Positions 33,218 through 45,978 are shown, numbered from the stretch's first letter. The stretch is 64,000 nt of DNA from Guillardia theta CCMP2712 (GCF_000315625.1 NW_005434661.1:671998-735997); one strand, 5' to 3'. Program-made: numbers and translations. The notes: generated by a model from the letters alone, not told the origin.

Positions 33218-34663
33218 TCACGCGACAGTTGGCCAGTTGTCTGCCTTGTCCTTGTCCCTTGCTGCTGTCCCTCGCTTCACCACATCGTCGATGAAGATCG
33301 GCCTCGTCCGCGGCTTTTCCCTCCTCCGCTGCTCCTGCTGCTTCCTGCCAGCAACGAGTTAGCCTGTGGGTTTGCAAGGGAGGGGACAAACGCACTTGTA
33401 CTCGATCGGGAGGTCGACGGAGAAGGACGAGGACTGGTAAGGCGAGTACTCGTCGAACCTCGGGCCCAGGGAGTCTGGGCTGGTTGTCTTGTACTTTCTC
33501 CTCTCAAACTTGCTCTTCATCGTCTTCCTTTCCCTTCCGGGCCTCACGATCCAGGACCTCGGCATGAGAGTTGCCTGCTGCACAGCTATCATCCTCCGAG
33601 ACAACAGGGCCCCACACAAACCTCTTCCTCGTCCGAGTTCGCAGGGTTCAGACGCTCCTTCCACCAGCTGGACAAAAAGTCGGGCAGAGCTGGGTCAGGC
33701 AGTCGGCAGGGAGGCTGGACCAGGGCGCGCACCTGGTGTCGTCGAAACACTCCCCCTTGTCAACCTTGTCAAAGTTCCAGTTCCTCTTCTGGATCGGGAG
33801 GTTGTACTTCCCTGTCACTCGGTAGATCTGCCATGGTCCGCACCGTCAGCAACGGGAGGAGACGCTCGGAGCAACTGACAGGGACGCCGGCGGTTCGTTC
33901 GATGTCCTGCAAGTGCGAAGAAGCGAGAGAGGAGCGTTCTGTGCTGGAACTCTCCTGCGTGTCCTGCTGCTCTGACCTGCTCTCTCTCTCCTCCCCTCCT
34001 TGCTCCTCCCGCTCTCGATCCTCAGCCTCCAACCGTTTCAAGTCCCCTGCTCGCCTTGTGAGGGAGTTGTGATGCGGAGCAGGGAGGGAGTCACCTTGCA
34101 GTTTCTTGATTCTGATCCAGTCCTCTTCGTGTCCATCGTCGCTAGAGCCGCTGAGCCTGAAAGGTTTTCACTACGTCATGGAGGCTGCCGATGAGCACTC
34201 CCTGCCTTACCTGGGGTTCTCCCACGAAGACAACTCTGAGCACAACCACCTTCAGCGAGCGAACAAGATCATTCACATCTACCCTTGTGCTGCTCCCTCG
34301 CGCCGTCTTGCCCGACGGTCGCTGCATGGCGGCGGGGGGGGTCAGAGCCCTTGATGCGAGCCCGGTCCTCGAAGTGTCTGATCAACGTCTTGATCGCCTT
34401 CGGGCTCGAGGCCGGCGGGTTCCCTTTGGCGTCCCCATGATCTAGACGCTTCCCTCAGACGATCTAGACTCTCCTCTAGCCTTCTCACCTCTCAGAGATC
34501 TGCTGGGGAGCTGCTCGGCAGACTCGTCCCCGCCCCCGTCCTCGTCCTCGTCTCTAACGGAATCTTCCTCGCTGGACGACTCGAGGGCGATGCGTCTTTC
34601 AGGCTTCTTGTAATGGAGAGCCTCCAGGTACTCGATGCGCTTGTTGATGGTCAAGTCGTCCAT
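33218..34663 (-). CDS. Unknown conserved-looking protein, about eight exons
   Basis: Minus strand. Starts MDDLTINKRIEYLEALHYKK (ATG at 34663), with acidic stretch DSVRDEDEDGGGDES. It continues through in-phase introns to KAIKTLIRHFEDRARIKGSD, EEDWIRIKKLQ, VPIYRVTGKYNLPIQKRNW, WWKERLNPANSDEEE, RKTMKSKFERRKYKTTSPDS, RPIFIDDVVKRGTAARDKDK and the end NWPTVA. Hydrophilic, charged, with no membrane segment, suggesting a nuclear or cytoplasmic scaffold. Short conserved-looking blocks separated by charged linkers resemble spliceosome- or ribosome-associated proteins, but I recognise no family. A longer start at 34753 would add a polyglutamine run (CAG repeat at 34691-34720). Confidence 0.55.
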
Positions 34664-34690
34664 CCTCCTCCTCCTCCTGCACCTCCTCCC

Positions 34691-34721
<31 letters not shown>

Positions 34722-34915
34722 CTACCTAGCAAGCCCTGCCCATGTGCAGACACCGGGAGGGGGAGTAGGGCCGATCGCCGGTTAATGTCCTGAGAAACTT
34801 AAACAAAAAACGATCGGATGGGCCCACTGACTGTAAAGAGCGGCAGCGGCAGGTCAAAGGGCCTGAGAGCGCGAGATGTTGGAAGGAGAAACTGACTGAT
34901 AGCAGACGGTGAGGT

Positions 34916-36798
34916 TTATTCGATCTTGAACTCTTTCGCAAACTCCGTCACCACCTCAGTCTCTAAGATGTGACTGCGGTCGTTCTTGACGGGCGGGAGG
35001 CAGTAATATCGCAACCTGCCGCTGCTCTACTTGTTAGACGAGGTCACCCATCCACGTGGTCCTTGCCTGGTCCAGTCCTTGAGCACTTGACGCGCGGCCG
35101 TCTCAACATCAGTCTCTCCTCCCCTGAACAGCTTCCCTCGTTTCTGCCAACGTGTCAAGTGGTCGCGTGAAGAGCCGTGCATACTCTTGCGAGCGCCTGA
35201 AGGAATTCCTGGTAGTTGCTGAGAAATGTCAGGGAGCGGATGAGCAGTCAATGGGCGTACCTGAACTTGTCTATCCCGTACTTCTGCATCAAGACTTCAT
35301 GTCCGCACCTTGGCAAGGTCTCAGGTGAAAGCGGAGAGAACCTGAGAGCTACTTGTCGATGATATCTTGCATGGGAGCAAGGAGGTCCTTTATCTTCGCT
35401 CAATGTCAGTGCTAATCTCTCGTAACCCGGAGCTAGCCGACCTTGTCGATGGGGATGCAGTTTCTCAGGACCAGCTGAGCTTCCGAGAGGCCTGCCTCTA
35501 TGACAACCCCCGGGCAATCGATCAGGGTTATTCCTCGCTCTAAGTGCAAGCTCTTCGAGCGTGTGAGGCCCCACCAGTCGAGGAGTCAAGAGGAACCTGG
35601 AGGGTCTTGGTGACCCCCGCTCTGTCTCCCGTCTGAGCCGCTCGAGTGCGCAGGAGGCTGTTGATGATAGAACTCTTACCCACGTTCGGCATCCCCAGAA
35701 CTCCCACGTTGACCCTCGCCTAAGGATACCAAGTGAATCCCCACGGTCCGTCTGGAAAGCGTTCAAACCTTCCCGCCAAAACTTGAATCTTGTCTGGTCA
35801 AGGCCTTGATCATATTCACGAGCTCTTCTGCTCCGACGCAGTTCCCAGTCATCAACTGCCCGTGCGTTGCGTTGCTGACTTGGATTCTAGAATGGACGTA
35901 GGAGTCTCCTCTCCGAACTTGAGTGGCGGCCTTGAAAGCTGCGACGTGATTTTCTTCTTTGAGGTAATTCATCCAGTCGTCAAGTACGTTCTGTTTGCTT
36001 CAATTAGAGGCACAAACTGATAATGAAAGAAGCTGTACCTTGGGCACTAGGTCGATTTTGTTCAGAACGAGTATGATCTTCAGCTCAGGGCGTTTCTTGT
36101 GGATGAAATCTTCAATCTGCATCAACCAACGGCAGTGAGAAGCTGTAGAAGAAGCTAGTCAACACCTGCTTTGTACGGCATCCGTTAGGATCTCTGGCGT
36201 CAAGCACCTCCAGGATCAGATCTGCTTCATTCAGGATGCGATTCAGCGCCCCCGTGTACATCCTGCGAGAGCCATCACGGAAGCCTCCTGTCTCTGCCTC
36301 TGTCTCGGTCTGATGCACGTATGACTCGTAGTCCACCTCTTGTCGCTGCATTCCATTCGCTTCCTTGCCCGATTCCAACCCTTCCTCGGCGATCAACCCT
36401 TCCCCCACATCTCCTTCCTCCCTGTCTGCACTCCTTCCAAAGCCCTGGAAGGAACCGGAGAATTCAAATCCCGACCGATGCTTCTGTCTCAGCACATTCA
36501 CATCCACTTTCTGCGATGCCTTGTTGGGCCCTTTCTTCTCCTCCTGCTTCTTCTTCATCAGGATGCGTTTACGCTTCTCAGCTTCTGCCTCGAGCTTGCG
36601 CTGATAATGCTTCCCTTTCTTGGTACCGCCTCCTCGCAGTACAGCAACGTTGAGGAAGACCGCAGCTCTGCCGCAATGGCGGAGGGAAACCTCTTCTACT
36701 GTAGCCTGACAGACGCAGAGCACAAGAGCGGCAACGAGGCTCAAGGACCAGCTCACACCCCGACAGCGGGACACCCGCTGGTGGCCGGGAAGACCCAA
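34916..36798 (-). CDS. Circularly permuted nucleostemin/NUG1-type GTPase with signal-like leader
   Basis: Exons include 36167-36798, 36039-36116, 35769-35990, 35597-35720, 35442-35552 and four short ones down to 34916. Motif order is permuted as in the YawG/YlqF family: [14 protein letters not shown]4 [12 protein letters not shown]1 [16 protein letters not shown]3 LIDCPGVV, then the GNL3-type tail ([39 protein letters not shown]). Relatives act in the nucleolus on large-subunit assembly. Here a hydrophobic leader ([20 protein letters not shown]) precedes [18 protein letters not shown], so the protein may enter the secretory route, for instance to the periplastid space and nucleomorph or to the plastid. 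The last intron (35022-35066) is GC-AG. Family call is sure; location is inference. Confidence 0.86.
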
Positions 36799-37286
36799 CG
36801 TGATGACGAGGCGACGAGGCTTGAAACAGACGATGCTCGACCTGGACAGGATGTGAGGTTCTTAGCAAACGAGTCAACTCAGCTATCACACACGGTACTC
36901 TGCTTGAGAGCTTTACACGTGCCCCGACCATCTCTCCCTCCTTCCCTCCCCCCCCCCCTTTCGTTGACTCATTTCAACTCCCTCGCACTCTGACCCTCTA
37001 CCTCTCTCTCCCTCCCACACATGATCTTTCTCCTTCTCTGTCCTTCTTGCTAACCACCTTAGCTCTCCTACTCTCTCTCCCTCTCTTGCTAACTACCTTA
37101 GCTCTCCTACTCTCTCTCCCTCTCTCGCTAACTACCTTAGCCCTCCCTGCATTTCTATCGTGAGCAGCCGCAACGAAAAAAACTTTCCTGTAAAACCTCT
37201 GATCAAGCACAGTTGCAAGTTGCTGTCGTTGAGATCGTAGCGCGGGAGAGCTGTCATGGAGGAGCAGGGAGAGTGAGACGACGGGC
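36799..37286. other. Divergent spacer with CTCTC low-complexity repeats
   Basis: Between the GTPase and kelch genes. Contains a roughly 40-bp unit (GCTAACTACCTTAGCTCTCC then CTCTC runs) repeated about three times at 37050-37145. No gene. Confidence 0.55.
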
Positions 37287-40200
37287 ATGTCGGGCAAGGC
37301 TGGAGGAAGAGCGGGGGAGGACGTCGCAACCTTCGGGGCAGTCGAGAGGCTCGAGGCTGTCGACAGGATGCAGCAGCTGAAGAGGCTCCATCAACCCCGG
37401 GAGAGCGACAAGCCTGATGGCAGACATGCGCGGTTCTTGGAGGAGAAGGAGCCTCTGTCTTGCTCTGCCCCAGAGAGCCCAGACGTCGAGGACATGCACC
37501 TGGCGCTCATACAAGCTTACAACAACCAGCTCGTCTTGAAGGCAGACCTCTTGCCAGCTGAGCTGTTGTGAGAGTTTGCGCAGGTGGTATGGAAGGTGAG
37601 GTACGACCTCCGTCCTGTCGTCCGGTTCGCGTGGTGGGACAGCAGCGATGGGAAGCACGGAGGGTACAAGATAAGAGTGGAGGTGTCTGAGAGTGAGGTG
37701 AACAGACTGAGGCATCGGAGAACCTTGTTGAGTTTGCGTTCAGAGAAAGACAATCAACGAATACGACTTGTTCCCCGCTGAGAGAAGCTCCATAACGCTT
37801 GTGAGCATTTCTGATGTTCTCCTTCCGGCAATTCTCATGTTATGAACAGGTCACCGCAACTCATCAGAGCATTGAGCTACCGTACACTACATGCTCCTTT
37901 TGCAGTGCCGATAGTTTCGGGCCAGCAGGTACAGCAACATTCACAAGCTCTGTCTTGTCATATGTGGGTCAGGCTTTATCTTTGTTGCACCGAAGGGCAT
38001 CTCATTTCCCATCAATGCTGTGCTGGTTCTGCCTTCGGTGGAGAAGCAGCTCCAGAGAGCGAGGCAAGAGTCAGAGAAGCGTTTCGTGGAGGTGACTTGC
38101 TGCCTGGTTGTACCCGATCATTCATGTGAGCTTTGCATGTGAATAGAGAGAATTGGAACGGCAGTACAAGATTCAAGATGATATGAATAAGCTCAGAATC
38201 AGACAGAGGCGTTTCGAAAGTAAACTTGAAGTGTTCCTTACAACGATCATCTTGACCTGTAACTGTTTACCAGGGAGGCAAGACATCGAATACAGGTTTC
38301 ACAACATCCTTGAGCGATCAAGAAAAGAAGCAACCACACAGCCAATCGCACAAGCTCTCTATGAGTCCCAGGACTTTCCTTACATGCATGCTGTTTGGAA
38401 GCAGCTGAAGCCGGCCGGTGTTTATCCTCCTCCCGACAAGCATCCGATAGTCGTCAAGTATTATGCCGAGATGACTTCAGTGCAGGGGGTGGTGAGCGAG
38501 AGAAGGCCATGTTTCATCTGCCTCTGAGGTATCTTACCAGGAAGTGAACGTGTTGACGTTCGAGGTCTGGAGCAGGAGCTTTGACGTTAGGTACACCATC
38601 CACCTTCAGGTGCCACCCTTGCTCGCTATCCTCTCAGCGTGACGAGCCTGTCAAGGTTCAAGACGCGATCACAGGGAGAGTGATCAACACGTCTGTGCCA
38701 GGGATACTGCTGTACACATGGAGCAGGATACACGTACATCCTCTTGGCTCCTCCCTCCTCCCTTCATCCTCCTCGTCAGGTTTTCAACGCTGAGTCTGCC
38801 CCGAGTGCAAGGGACGCACCGTCACTCTGCTACGCCAAGTGAGCTCAACATCATCATCCTTGTTGGATCATGCCATGAGCTGCGAGTTAGGAGGAGGCTG
38901 TGGCTGTTCGGAGGGAAGACAAGGGGCGGGCAGTACAAGACATTCTACGATGACCTGTGGACATACGATTACGACACCGTAAGTTGGTTGATGAGGATTG
39001 ATCTGACAGATTGATCGATGTTGAAGAACGAGTGGACTCTGTACACAAAGGCCGAGCAGATAACGAACGCTAAGGGAGAAATCAAGAGGAAGAAGGGCGT
39101 TCATGGGAAGCGACCTCCTGGATCCAGCTCAGCCATACTGCTGTAACCTGCTGCGAGGACGTGTGCTGTCCTGACCGATGGATGGCAGGCACCGCAGAAC
39201 TGAGAGCGGCGAGTTCTTGTACCTTGCGGGGGGCAACACGCACAGCAGCAAGAGGAGTGAGAGGAGAGCAGTGTGGGAGGAGCAAGATGTGACAAGTGGG
39301 TAGGAGACGTCCGGAAGCTCGACATTTCGAGGAACTCATCGACGTACCTCAAGTGGAGTGAGCTGATCGCGCACGGGGAGAGCCAAGTGGCGGCCATGGT
39401 CTCTACGTTGCAGGAAGGTCCAAGGAGGAAGGAGGAGGAGGGAGGTTGATGTTGCTGAGGGGATGTGATCATAGGAGATGAGGAGGTGAAAGGGGATCCG
39501 CCACTTAAGGGGTTCAGCCTCAAGACCCTGCACACCAGCCACCAGGTGTACTGCTCCTGCATCGAGGACGGAGAGGTCTACGAGCTGTGCCTGTCGAGCA
39601 AGAAATGGAGCAAGATCCCAGTGGAGAACGTGCTGCCGTGGAAGACCAGCAAGGTGCTCCTGGCCGACCTCAAGATCAAGGTCCGCTTCATCCTCGTCGA
39701 CTTCTTCACCAAGTCTCCGAGCGAGGGGTGAGCCTGCAGTGTCTGAGAGTGACCGTGAGGCTCGAGGATGCGGCAGGTACCCGGCGGTTGAGACGGGGGA
39801 GATCTGGAGGATCTACTCTAAAGTGAACGCCAACGACGATCGTGAAGACGCCCGCAAGGAGTGGATGCTCTGCCCCAATCAGACCGTCCAGTTCGTGTCG
39901 GCTCCTTGCTTCGGAGACGTTCCCGGCATGCAGGAGGGAGAGGTCGGGCCTGCAGTGACTGCTGCTACCAGGAGCATGGGAGTCTGTTGTGATTTCGCAC
40001 GGTCATACCTTCTATGACGCTAAAGTGTTCCGGACCATGACGAGGTAGGAGGGAGGCGAGCTGGGAGGCGAGCTGGAGGAGCCTGAGCCTGCTGACCTCA
40101 GGTACCTACTGATGGGGGGGACACGCTCGGGCGGCAAGGAAAGAGCAGCTCCAGACGTTGTCGGGTGAGGAAGAGGCGATGACGTGGCTGCTGGCTAAGT

Positions 40201-41059
40201 GGCTGATGCAGCCAAGACTGGGTGGTCGGGAGAGATGCGTACCCTCAAGTGGGGCTGCTCGTTCAGAGGCGGAAGGACAAGGGAGTAGGGGGCGGAGCAG
40301 GGCTGGTGATCGACGTGTTCACCGTTGAGGATGCGGGGGGCAAGGAGGAGAAGGTCTGCAGAGTTCGATGGAACGAGACAGGTGAACCAAGGCATGTCTT
40401 GTTGAGTTTCACCCCACTGAGAGCACCTCAGGGGATGAAGAGAACTTCTCTCCCTCACAGCAAGGAGACTACGACTTGAAGATGTGCATCGACAGTGATC
40501 TCTACGCAACGAGGTCATCTCAACATCATCTTAGGAGGCAAGAGTTTGACAAGGCGTTGCAGGAATGCGTCGAATGAGTTGTGGTCACTTGATATCATCG
40601 AGCCCACAGATCATAAAGACACCATGTGAGCAGCACTCGGGTTGTGGTTCAACGGTCAGTGTTCTGATAGCTGCTCCCTCCAGGTCAGAGCTGGAATCAA
40701 TCAGGCTTGCTCAAGGCTTCACAGATGCCAATGTCCTCAAGACGGTTTGCAACAGATACTTCGGTTCCAGCCGCCTCACATTCTTGGTTTCAGGTTCTGG
40801 GGAGAACCTTTCGCACAAGTTCTTCATCGTGAACTTGAAATCTCCATGTTGTTGCAATCTTGTATTATTTCTTTCGTTTTCAACTCGTTTGATTGTTGAG
40901 TGTGATATGTACCTAGACTCTCTCTTCTCCTGTATTATTCAGGGGGCAAGCATGCCGCTGATACCACAGCTCATGATCGAGGAAGTCGAGTGGCAGGGAG
41001 CAGTCCGAGGTCTTGCTCCTCCCGAACCTGCCTCAGGGACGATAAGGCTCAAAGTCTGA
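37287..41059 (+). CDS. Large kelch-repeat protein, many short exons
   Basis: About 20 exons with introns of 26-130 nt. N-terminal part: MSGKAGGRAGEDVATFGAVE, a strand-rich segment (VVRFAWWDSSDGKHGGYKI), then a helical stretch (RELERQYKIQDDMNKLRIRQ). From about 38.5 kb kelch blades appear: LWLFGGKTRGGQYKTFYDDL then WTYDYDT, GEFLYLAGGNTHSSK, KWVGDVRKLDIS, VYELCLSSKKWSKIPVE, YLLMGGTRSGGKE. The C-terminus (LAQGFTDANVLKTVCNRYF, PQLMIEEVEWQGA) is not recognised. Kelch propellers bind protein partners. Most junctions were resolved; those near 39,360-39,460 and 40,570 are doubtful, so the exact protein is not. Substrate or complex unknown. Confidence 0.62.
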
Positions 41060-41453
41060 TTCATCCCTCTCGCAAACTTGTAGACAAGTTGATCTCAAGC
41101 AACATCCACGTCTCCTCCTCCCATTCACGCGCGTCCTCGCTCTCCTCTCCCTTAAACCCTCTGAAGGCCTCTTTGCAGCATCGCAGCGGAAGGTCGAGCG
41201 GTAAGATCGGACGAGTCTGTCAGCGCCCTTAACTAGGGAACGTGCGAGGCTGGGGGAACGAGGACGTGCTGGGGCCCCTGGACGAGGGGAAACCCTTCAG
41301 TCGTCTTCTGTGAGGTCAACTACTTCTTCAGCTGAGGCTGTATGCTTCCATGATGGGTCAGGAGGGAGAGACAGTTGCAACTTCCTTCACCTTTCGCTTC
41401 GCTGGCGTCATGGAGTCTTCTGGTTCTATCAGATATCAACGAAGGAATGACTT

Positions 41454-42147
41454 TCAAGTGTCAAACTCACTCTCTCCACTGCGCGCTGCTGCTTCCCCCT
41501 TCAGCCGGGCTTCTGCCGCTCTGACCATGGGAATCTTGTCAGCTGGCCAGCCAGCAGAGATCGGAAGAGTGGAGCACCTCAGAGCCAGACGTCTCCTCTC
41601 CTCCACGTCAGGCTCTGCTGGTGCAGCCGACTGACCCTTGTCGCTGCCCACGACCTCCTGCCTGCTGCCTGCCGGGCCCTCCCACCTCATCCTTATCCCT
41701 ACCCGAGACCGTGATCAGCTGCAGCAAGTCGAGCAGCTGCTTCCTCGTACCGAAGTGATCGCTGGGATGGAGGTCTAGCTCCGCGTCCTTCTCAATCCCC
41801 ACCAACGACGTGCGCACGAGCTGGAGACCCTCCATGCTGCATTCAGGTTCGTCAGAGGATCGCTTCTGCAGCCCAGCATCTCCCCACCTCTTGCGGAAGA
41901 AGCAGCGATCGAACCGGCAGCGGGGCCCTCCTGCTCACCATGATTCCTCCTCCTGCGCCTCGCGTTCCTCCCTCACCGGATGTTTGCAAGCCCAACATGC
42001 GGCGCACGTTGACGTTTCTGATGGCATCCCACGTGGGGACGGGATCATGTCCGAAGGCATCTATGAGCGTCCGAGTGATCCGAGGCCTGAGGAAAGTCAG
42101 CGTCGAATCCCGTATACAATGGGAGGAGGAGGAGGAGGAGGAGGAGG

Positions 42148-42178
<31 letters not shown>

Positions 42179-43432
42179 AATCAGCAGCAGCAGTGGGATT
42201 AGCGGCAGTGGAAGCAGTACAAGTATTTCTCGTCCGCCTTTGACAGGTTGAGGTCTCCCACGAGGAGGCTAAGGCCTGAGCAACGAGCGAAACGTCATTC
42301 AGGAACAGTGCAACGCTACATCGCACATGGCTCGCTCCCCTTCACCTGCTCCAGGTGATTTACAGCATGCTGCAGCTGCACTTCTCTGACCTGCCAGTTT
42401 GGCGACTGGGGGCAATCAGATCTTGGGAAAGGATGGGAAGAGAAAGAGAGGATGAAGGGATGGAAAAGTGCGAAGGAAGAGAGGAAGGGAAGGAAGGGGG
42501 GGGGTGATCCGTCAGGAGAGAAGAGGGGGGGGGGAAAGGAGGGAGCAGCTTGTCCACCTGGCTCTCTAGATGAGTAGTCGCTACTCGCACCATTCCGAGG
42601 AAGGGCACATGGATGTCCGCCTGGAGATAGTCTCTTCCCTGATTCTCAGCTCGTCAACTTCGCATGCACCCTGTTCGTCGCTCAACCTGCATGCTGCTGG
42701 GATAATCTTGCCTGAACGAGCTCAGTCGCCTCGTCCTCCCCTCTGCTTGCCGGAGGTACATCTTGGTGAAGTAACTCCCAGGAATCTCTCGCCCGGCCGG
42801 GATTCGAGCCTCCTCAACATCAACATATCCGTTCCTGACAAGCCTGGCATGCAGCACTTCGATGGTGCTCGGAGTGACTTCCTGCCCTAAAGTGAGGAGG
42901 AGGAGGAAATGATCATGGTGCCTTTCCCACCTGAAAGCAGAGGACGTCAGGAAGAGCTCTCCCATCTTTGGTGTTGTCGAAGATTTCCTCCATTGCCAAA
43001 CCAGCACGCTGGGATACAAGTATTGGTAAGGAGCAAAAGGTAATGAGAGCACGGGTAAGAGCTGCTCACCTCCCGAGGCCGCATTCCTTCGCCGAGACCA
43101 TCCAAGTTCCAACTGAGAACATCGACATATGGAGCATTAGGGTCGATGAGCCCAGACACGTCGCACTTGTTCGTCTCAGGTTTCTGCGTTGTGGTAGACG
43201 ACTTCTTCTGCTTCGTTCTACTCGCCATTGCCAGAGAACTACGTGCTTGAGTTGCCAACGGCTGTAGGGTTCGCAGAGCAGCTGTAAGGATGGTGAATGA
43301 GCTGATCAAGAGGAGGAGGAGGAGGAAGGAGAGGCTCTTGTTGTATCGTGTGATGTTTATCTGCAGAAAATTCAGATCCTGCCAACGAGAGTGGACACAG
43401 AGCTTTGGGACAGGAAAGCTATGATCATGCAT
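41454..43432 (-). CDS. Endonuclease/exonuclease/phosphatase domain protein, TDP2-like
   Basis: Minus strand, multi-exon. EEP motifs in order: DVLSWNLDGL, LCFQEVTPSTIEVL (Mg-binding Glu), VATTHLES, LLVGDLNLS (GDxN), LIDAFGHDPVPTWDAIRN, FDRCFF, HPSDHFGT. This order and spacing are those of tyrosyl-DNA phosphodiesterase 2 and relatives, which hydrolyse phosphodiester bonds. The N-terminus has a long hydrophobic run (SLSFLLLLLLISSFTI) before a basic Ser/Thr-rich linker (MASRTKQKKSSTTTQKPE), so secretory or organelle routing is possible. After the EEP domain an in-phase splice adds an Arg/Glu-rich tail (GWPADKIPMVRAAEARL) ending at 41454. The intron at about 42078-42216 holds CTG and CTC repeats. 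Precise substrate unknown. Confidence 0.72.
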
Positions 43433-44427
43433 GTCGGTCTACATGATAAGAAGCGCACACACAGTCTCGTTGATTGCTTCCTACTCCTCCTCTTCCCGTT
43501 CAACCCTCCTCTTCTCAGCATCGGCTGCCGCGTGTAGGATGCCAACACGCCGCCACAGCAAAGTTCATGGATAAATTCCAAACCTTCAAATGAAATATTT
43601 AGCAATGTTTCGATTATTCCCTGTAAATTTCAACTTTTCACGTACACTTTCCGAATGGCCGCCTGTTTCAGCGGCCCGGCCCGGGCCCCGGCCCGGCCCC
43701 GATACTAGCCACGATGAAAGGCAACCCGGGCCGTTACGGCGGCTTTTACTACGGTAACGGATCTTAATTTCCGTTTCAGTCGCTAATGTAAAACCACAGT
43801 TTTAAGTGTCAAAAGTGGTCGAACGGTTACTTGCTCACATACCGAAAATAATTTTTGATTTTTTTGCATAAAAATTGATATATCCATATCAAATATTGAA
43901 ATACCTCTTTCGTTTTCGGCTCGAATCAAGTCCGAGAACATTTTTCCATCGTGTCCACCCCACCTGTCTTTTCCCAGACGTTTCCTGATGAACTAACGGG
44001 TAGTTCATGGAATCTTAGAACCCCCTACCCCATTATCAAGACTCTGCTCGGATGCGAAGATCCCGTCAAGCTCCGGAATCCGAACGGGGGCAACCTTAAA
44101 AGAAAGGGTTCAGGATAAGAGATTCTTTAAGTCAGACCCTATGTAAAAATAGGTAAGGTGTATACATGGAGCGGCAGATGAGGTGCACGTTAGATATCAA
44201 AGGCAGGGGGGGGTAGTCGAAGCTCATAGGGCGGAACCAGAGGAGGGTCATCGATCCTGGGCCAGTTTACCGCGGTAGAGAGGGGAAGATGGCAAGCTGA
44301 GGAGATGAGAGGAGAGAGGAGGAGAGAGGAGGAGAGCAGAGGAGGAGAGAGGAGGAGAGAGAGGACGAGCCAAGGTAGAGGAGAGGAGAGAAACGAGAGT
44401 GCTTTTAGGCGATTCACGGATTTCAGG
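43433..44427. other. Intergenic with GC-rich patch, AT-rich part and GA tract
   Basis: 43670-43760 is a GC-rich patch; 43830-43900 is AT-rich; ACCCCCTACCCC near 44020; GGAGA low complexity at 44300-44390. A minus ORF at 44190-44510 lies antisense to the next gene's start and is not credited. Confidence 0.5.
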
Positions 44428-45978
44428 ATGTTGGAGGAAACTTCTTCGTGGACTGACGACGAGTTGACGCCCGATATCGTGACGCTGTCTGGTGTGCAGT
44501 GAATGTCCACAAGCTTGGAACGTCAAGGAATCCTCAAGGTAAGGTAATGGCTGTTGATGGTTCGGGTACTTACTGGAGCCTGGGTGCAGAACCTGGCCAA
44601 AGTTCGAGCTGAAGCTGAAACGTTGTCCTTGGGCCTTAACAGGTGAAGGGACACGACTTGTGTTGATATCACGTGTTGACCGATTCGAGCAGATCTAGAA
44701 TGATTACAGATCCTCTTGCTTCAGTCCCACGCTCGGTCACTCCCACCCTCGTTCCAGACTACGCCAGGTGCGTCTACGCCTCATCCTCGGCGTCGAGTGG
44801 AGGAGGGGGACTTGACTGAGCCAGCAGGAGCGTCGCGGTGTTCCCTGAAGGCCTCGGCTACCCCTACGTCTCCTACGAGGTCTCCCGTGACCTCGAGGTC
44901 CAGCACCTGCGAGCTCGCTGTGAGAGTCTAGAGCGCGAGCTACAAAACGCCAAGAAGGTTGGAGGAGGAGAAGGACAGGGGACGATCGTTGGGGTCTGAC
45001 GTCCATGGCAGGAGGCGTATGAAGCAAAGGTGATGGAGGAAGACAGCAAGAGGAGGGAGATGGATGCCCTGCGCATCATCCGGCCGACCCAGGAGCAGGT
45101 GAGGCTGGTGCACGCAACTTGCTCCCAGCCTAACAGGGTGGTGCAGTCTGCAGTCCTGCAGGGACTTGCGGACGATCTTGCAATGGAGAACGAGAGGTGA
45201 TGATGACTTGACTATCTCTCCACCATCTGAAGGCACGTGAAGGCTGCGAGGAGCCGTCAACGACCACGTGACTGTCGAGCTGCAACACGAGGGCATCGAG
45301 ATGCGCCTGACTCAGGACATTCAAAATCTGGAACAGCAGGTAGGAGGAGGAGGAGAGGAGTAGGAGGTGCTGAGGAGGATGGAGATGAAGAGGATGGAGG
45401 GCATGGGTGTGGAGTTGACTGCATTCCAGATCATGGAGTTGAGGAGAATCAACGGCGATCTCCAGTTCAAGTGAGTAGGTTGCGAGGCTAGGTATGTGAG
45501 TTGACTGATGATTACAGGAATGATGCCCTCGAGCAGAAGGTGCGGGAGAAGGACAACCTTCTCGTTTCGGTGAGATTGGCCTCTTCCTCCTGCTCCTCCC
45601 TCCATCACCTCCCCTTTTGCTCACTGAAGGTTGATGTTAGACCGTGTCGGAGTTGGAGAGGAAGTGCGATCTGCACGCCCGAGCTCTCCAGGAGTCGCAG
45701 GACCGCGAGAAGCACGCGCAAGAGGTTCTAGGAAGAGAAGAAGGATGTTTCATGATCCTGAGGTTCCAACAGGAAGTCCGTGTGCTCCAAGAACGCCTGA
45801 GAAGGTCTCCAACTTTCTTATCTGCTCCTCCTGCTCCTCCTCCTTGCTTCGCGTCCATCCGCTTGGATCTCGTCCTTGCCACGTCTTACTGTACCGTTAG
45901 GTACGAGTGGAGTGTCGCTCAAAACGCAAGTTGGCCGTACGCGGCAACCACAGGTACATCCCTGTTGACAGGAGGTAG
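44428..45978 (+). CDS. Coiled-coil protein of unknown function
   Basis: Begins near MLEETSSWTDDELTPDIV, but the link to the main part is not fully resolved. The rest joins in phase: VFPEGLGYPYVSYEVSRD, LEVQHLRARCESLERELQN, an EAYEAKVMEEDSKRREMDAL exon reading on through PTQEQVRLVHATC, LRGAVNDHVTVELQHEGIEM, AFQIMELRRINGDLQFKND, TVSELERKCDLHARALQESQ, ending RGNHRYIPVDRR. Heptad-rich and charged almost throughout, as in axonemal, centriolar and cytoskeletal scaffold proteins; no specific family recognised. Confidence 0.5.

Noticed and set aside
44190-44510. 107-codon minus ORF near 44.3 kb
   Set aside because: Mostly antisense to a GGAGA tract and to the start of the coiled-coil gene; a Leu/Ser-rich low-complexity core.
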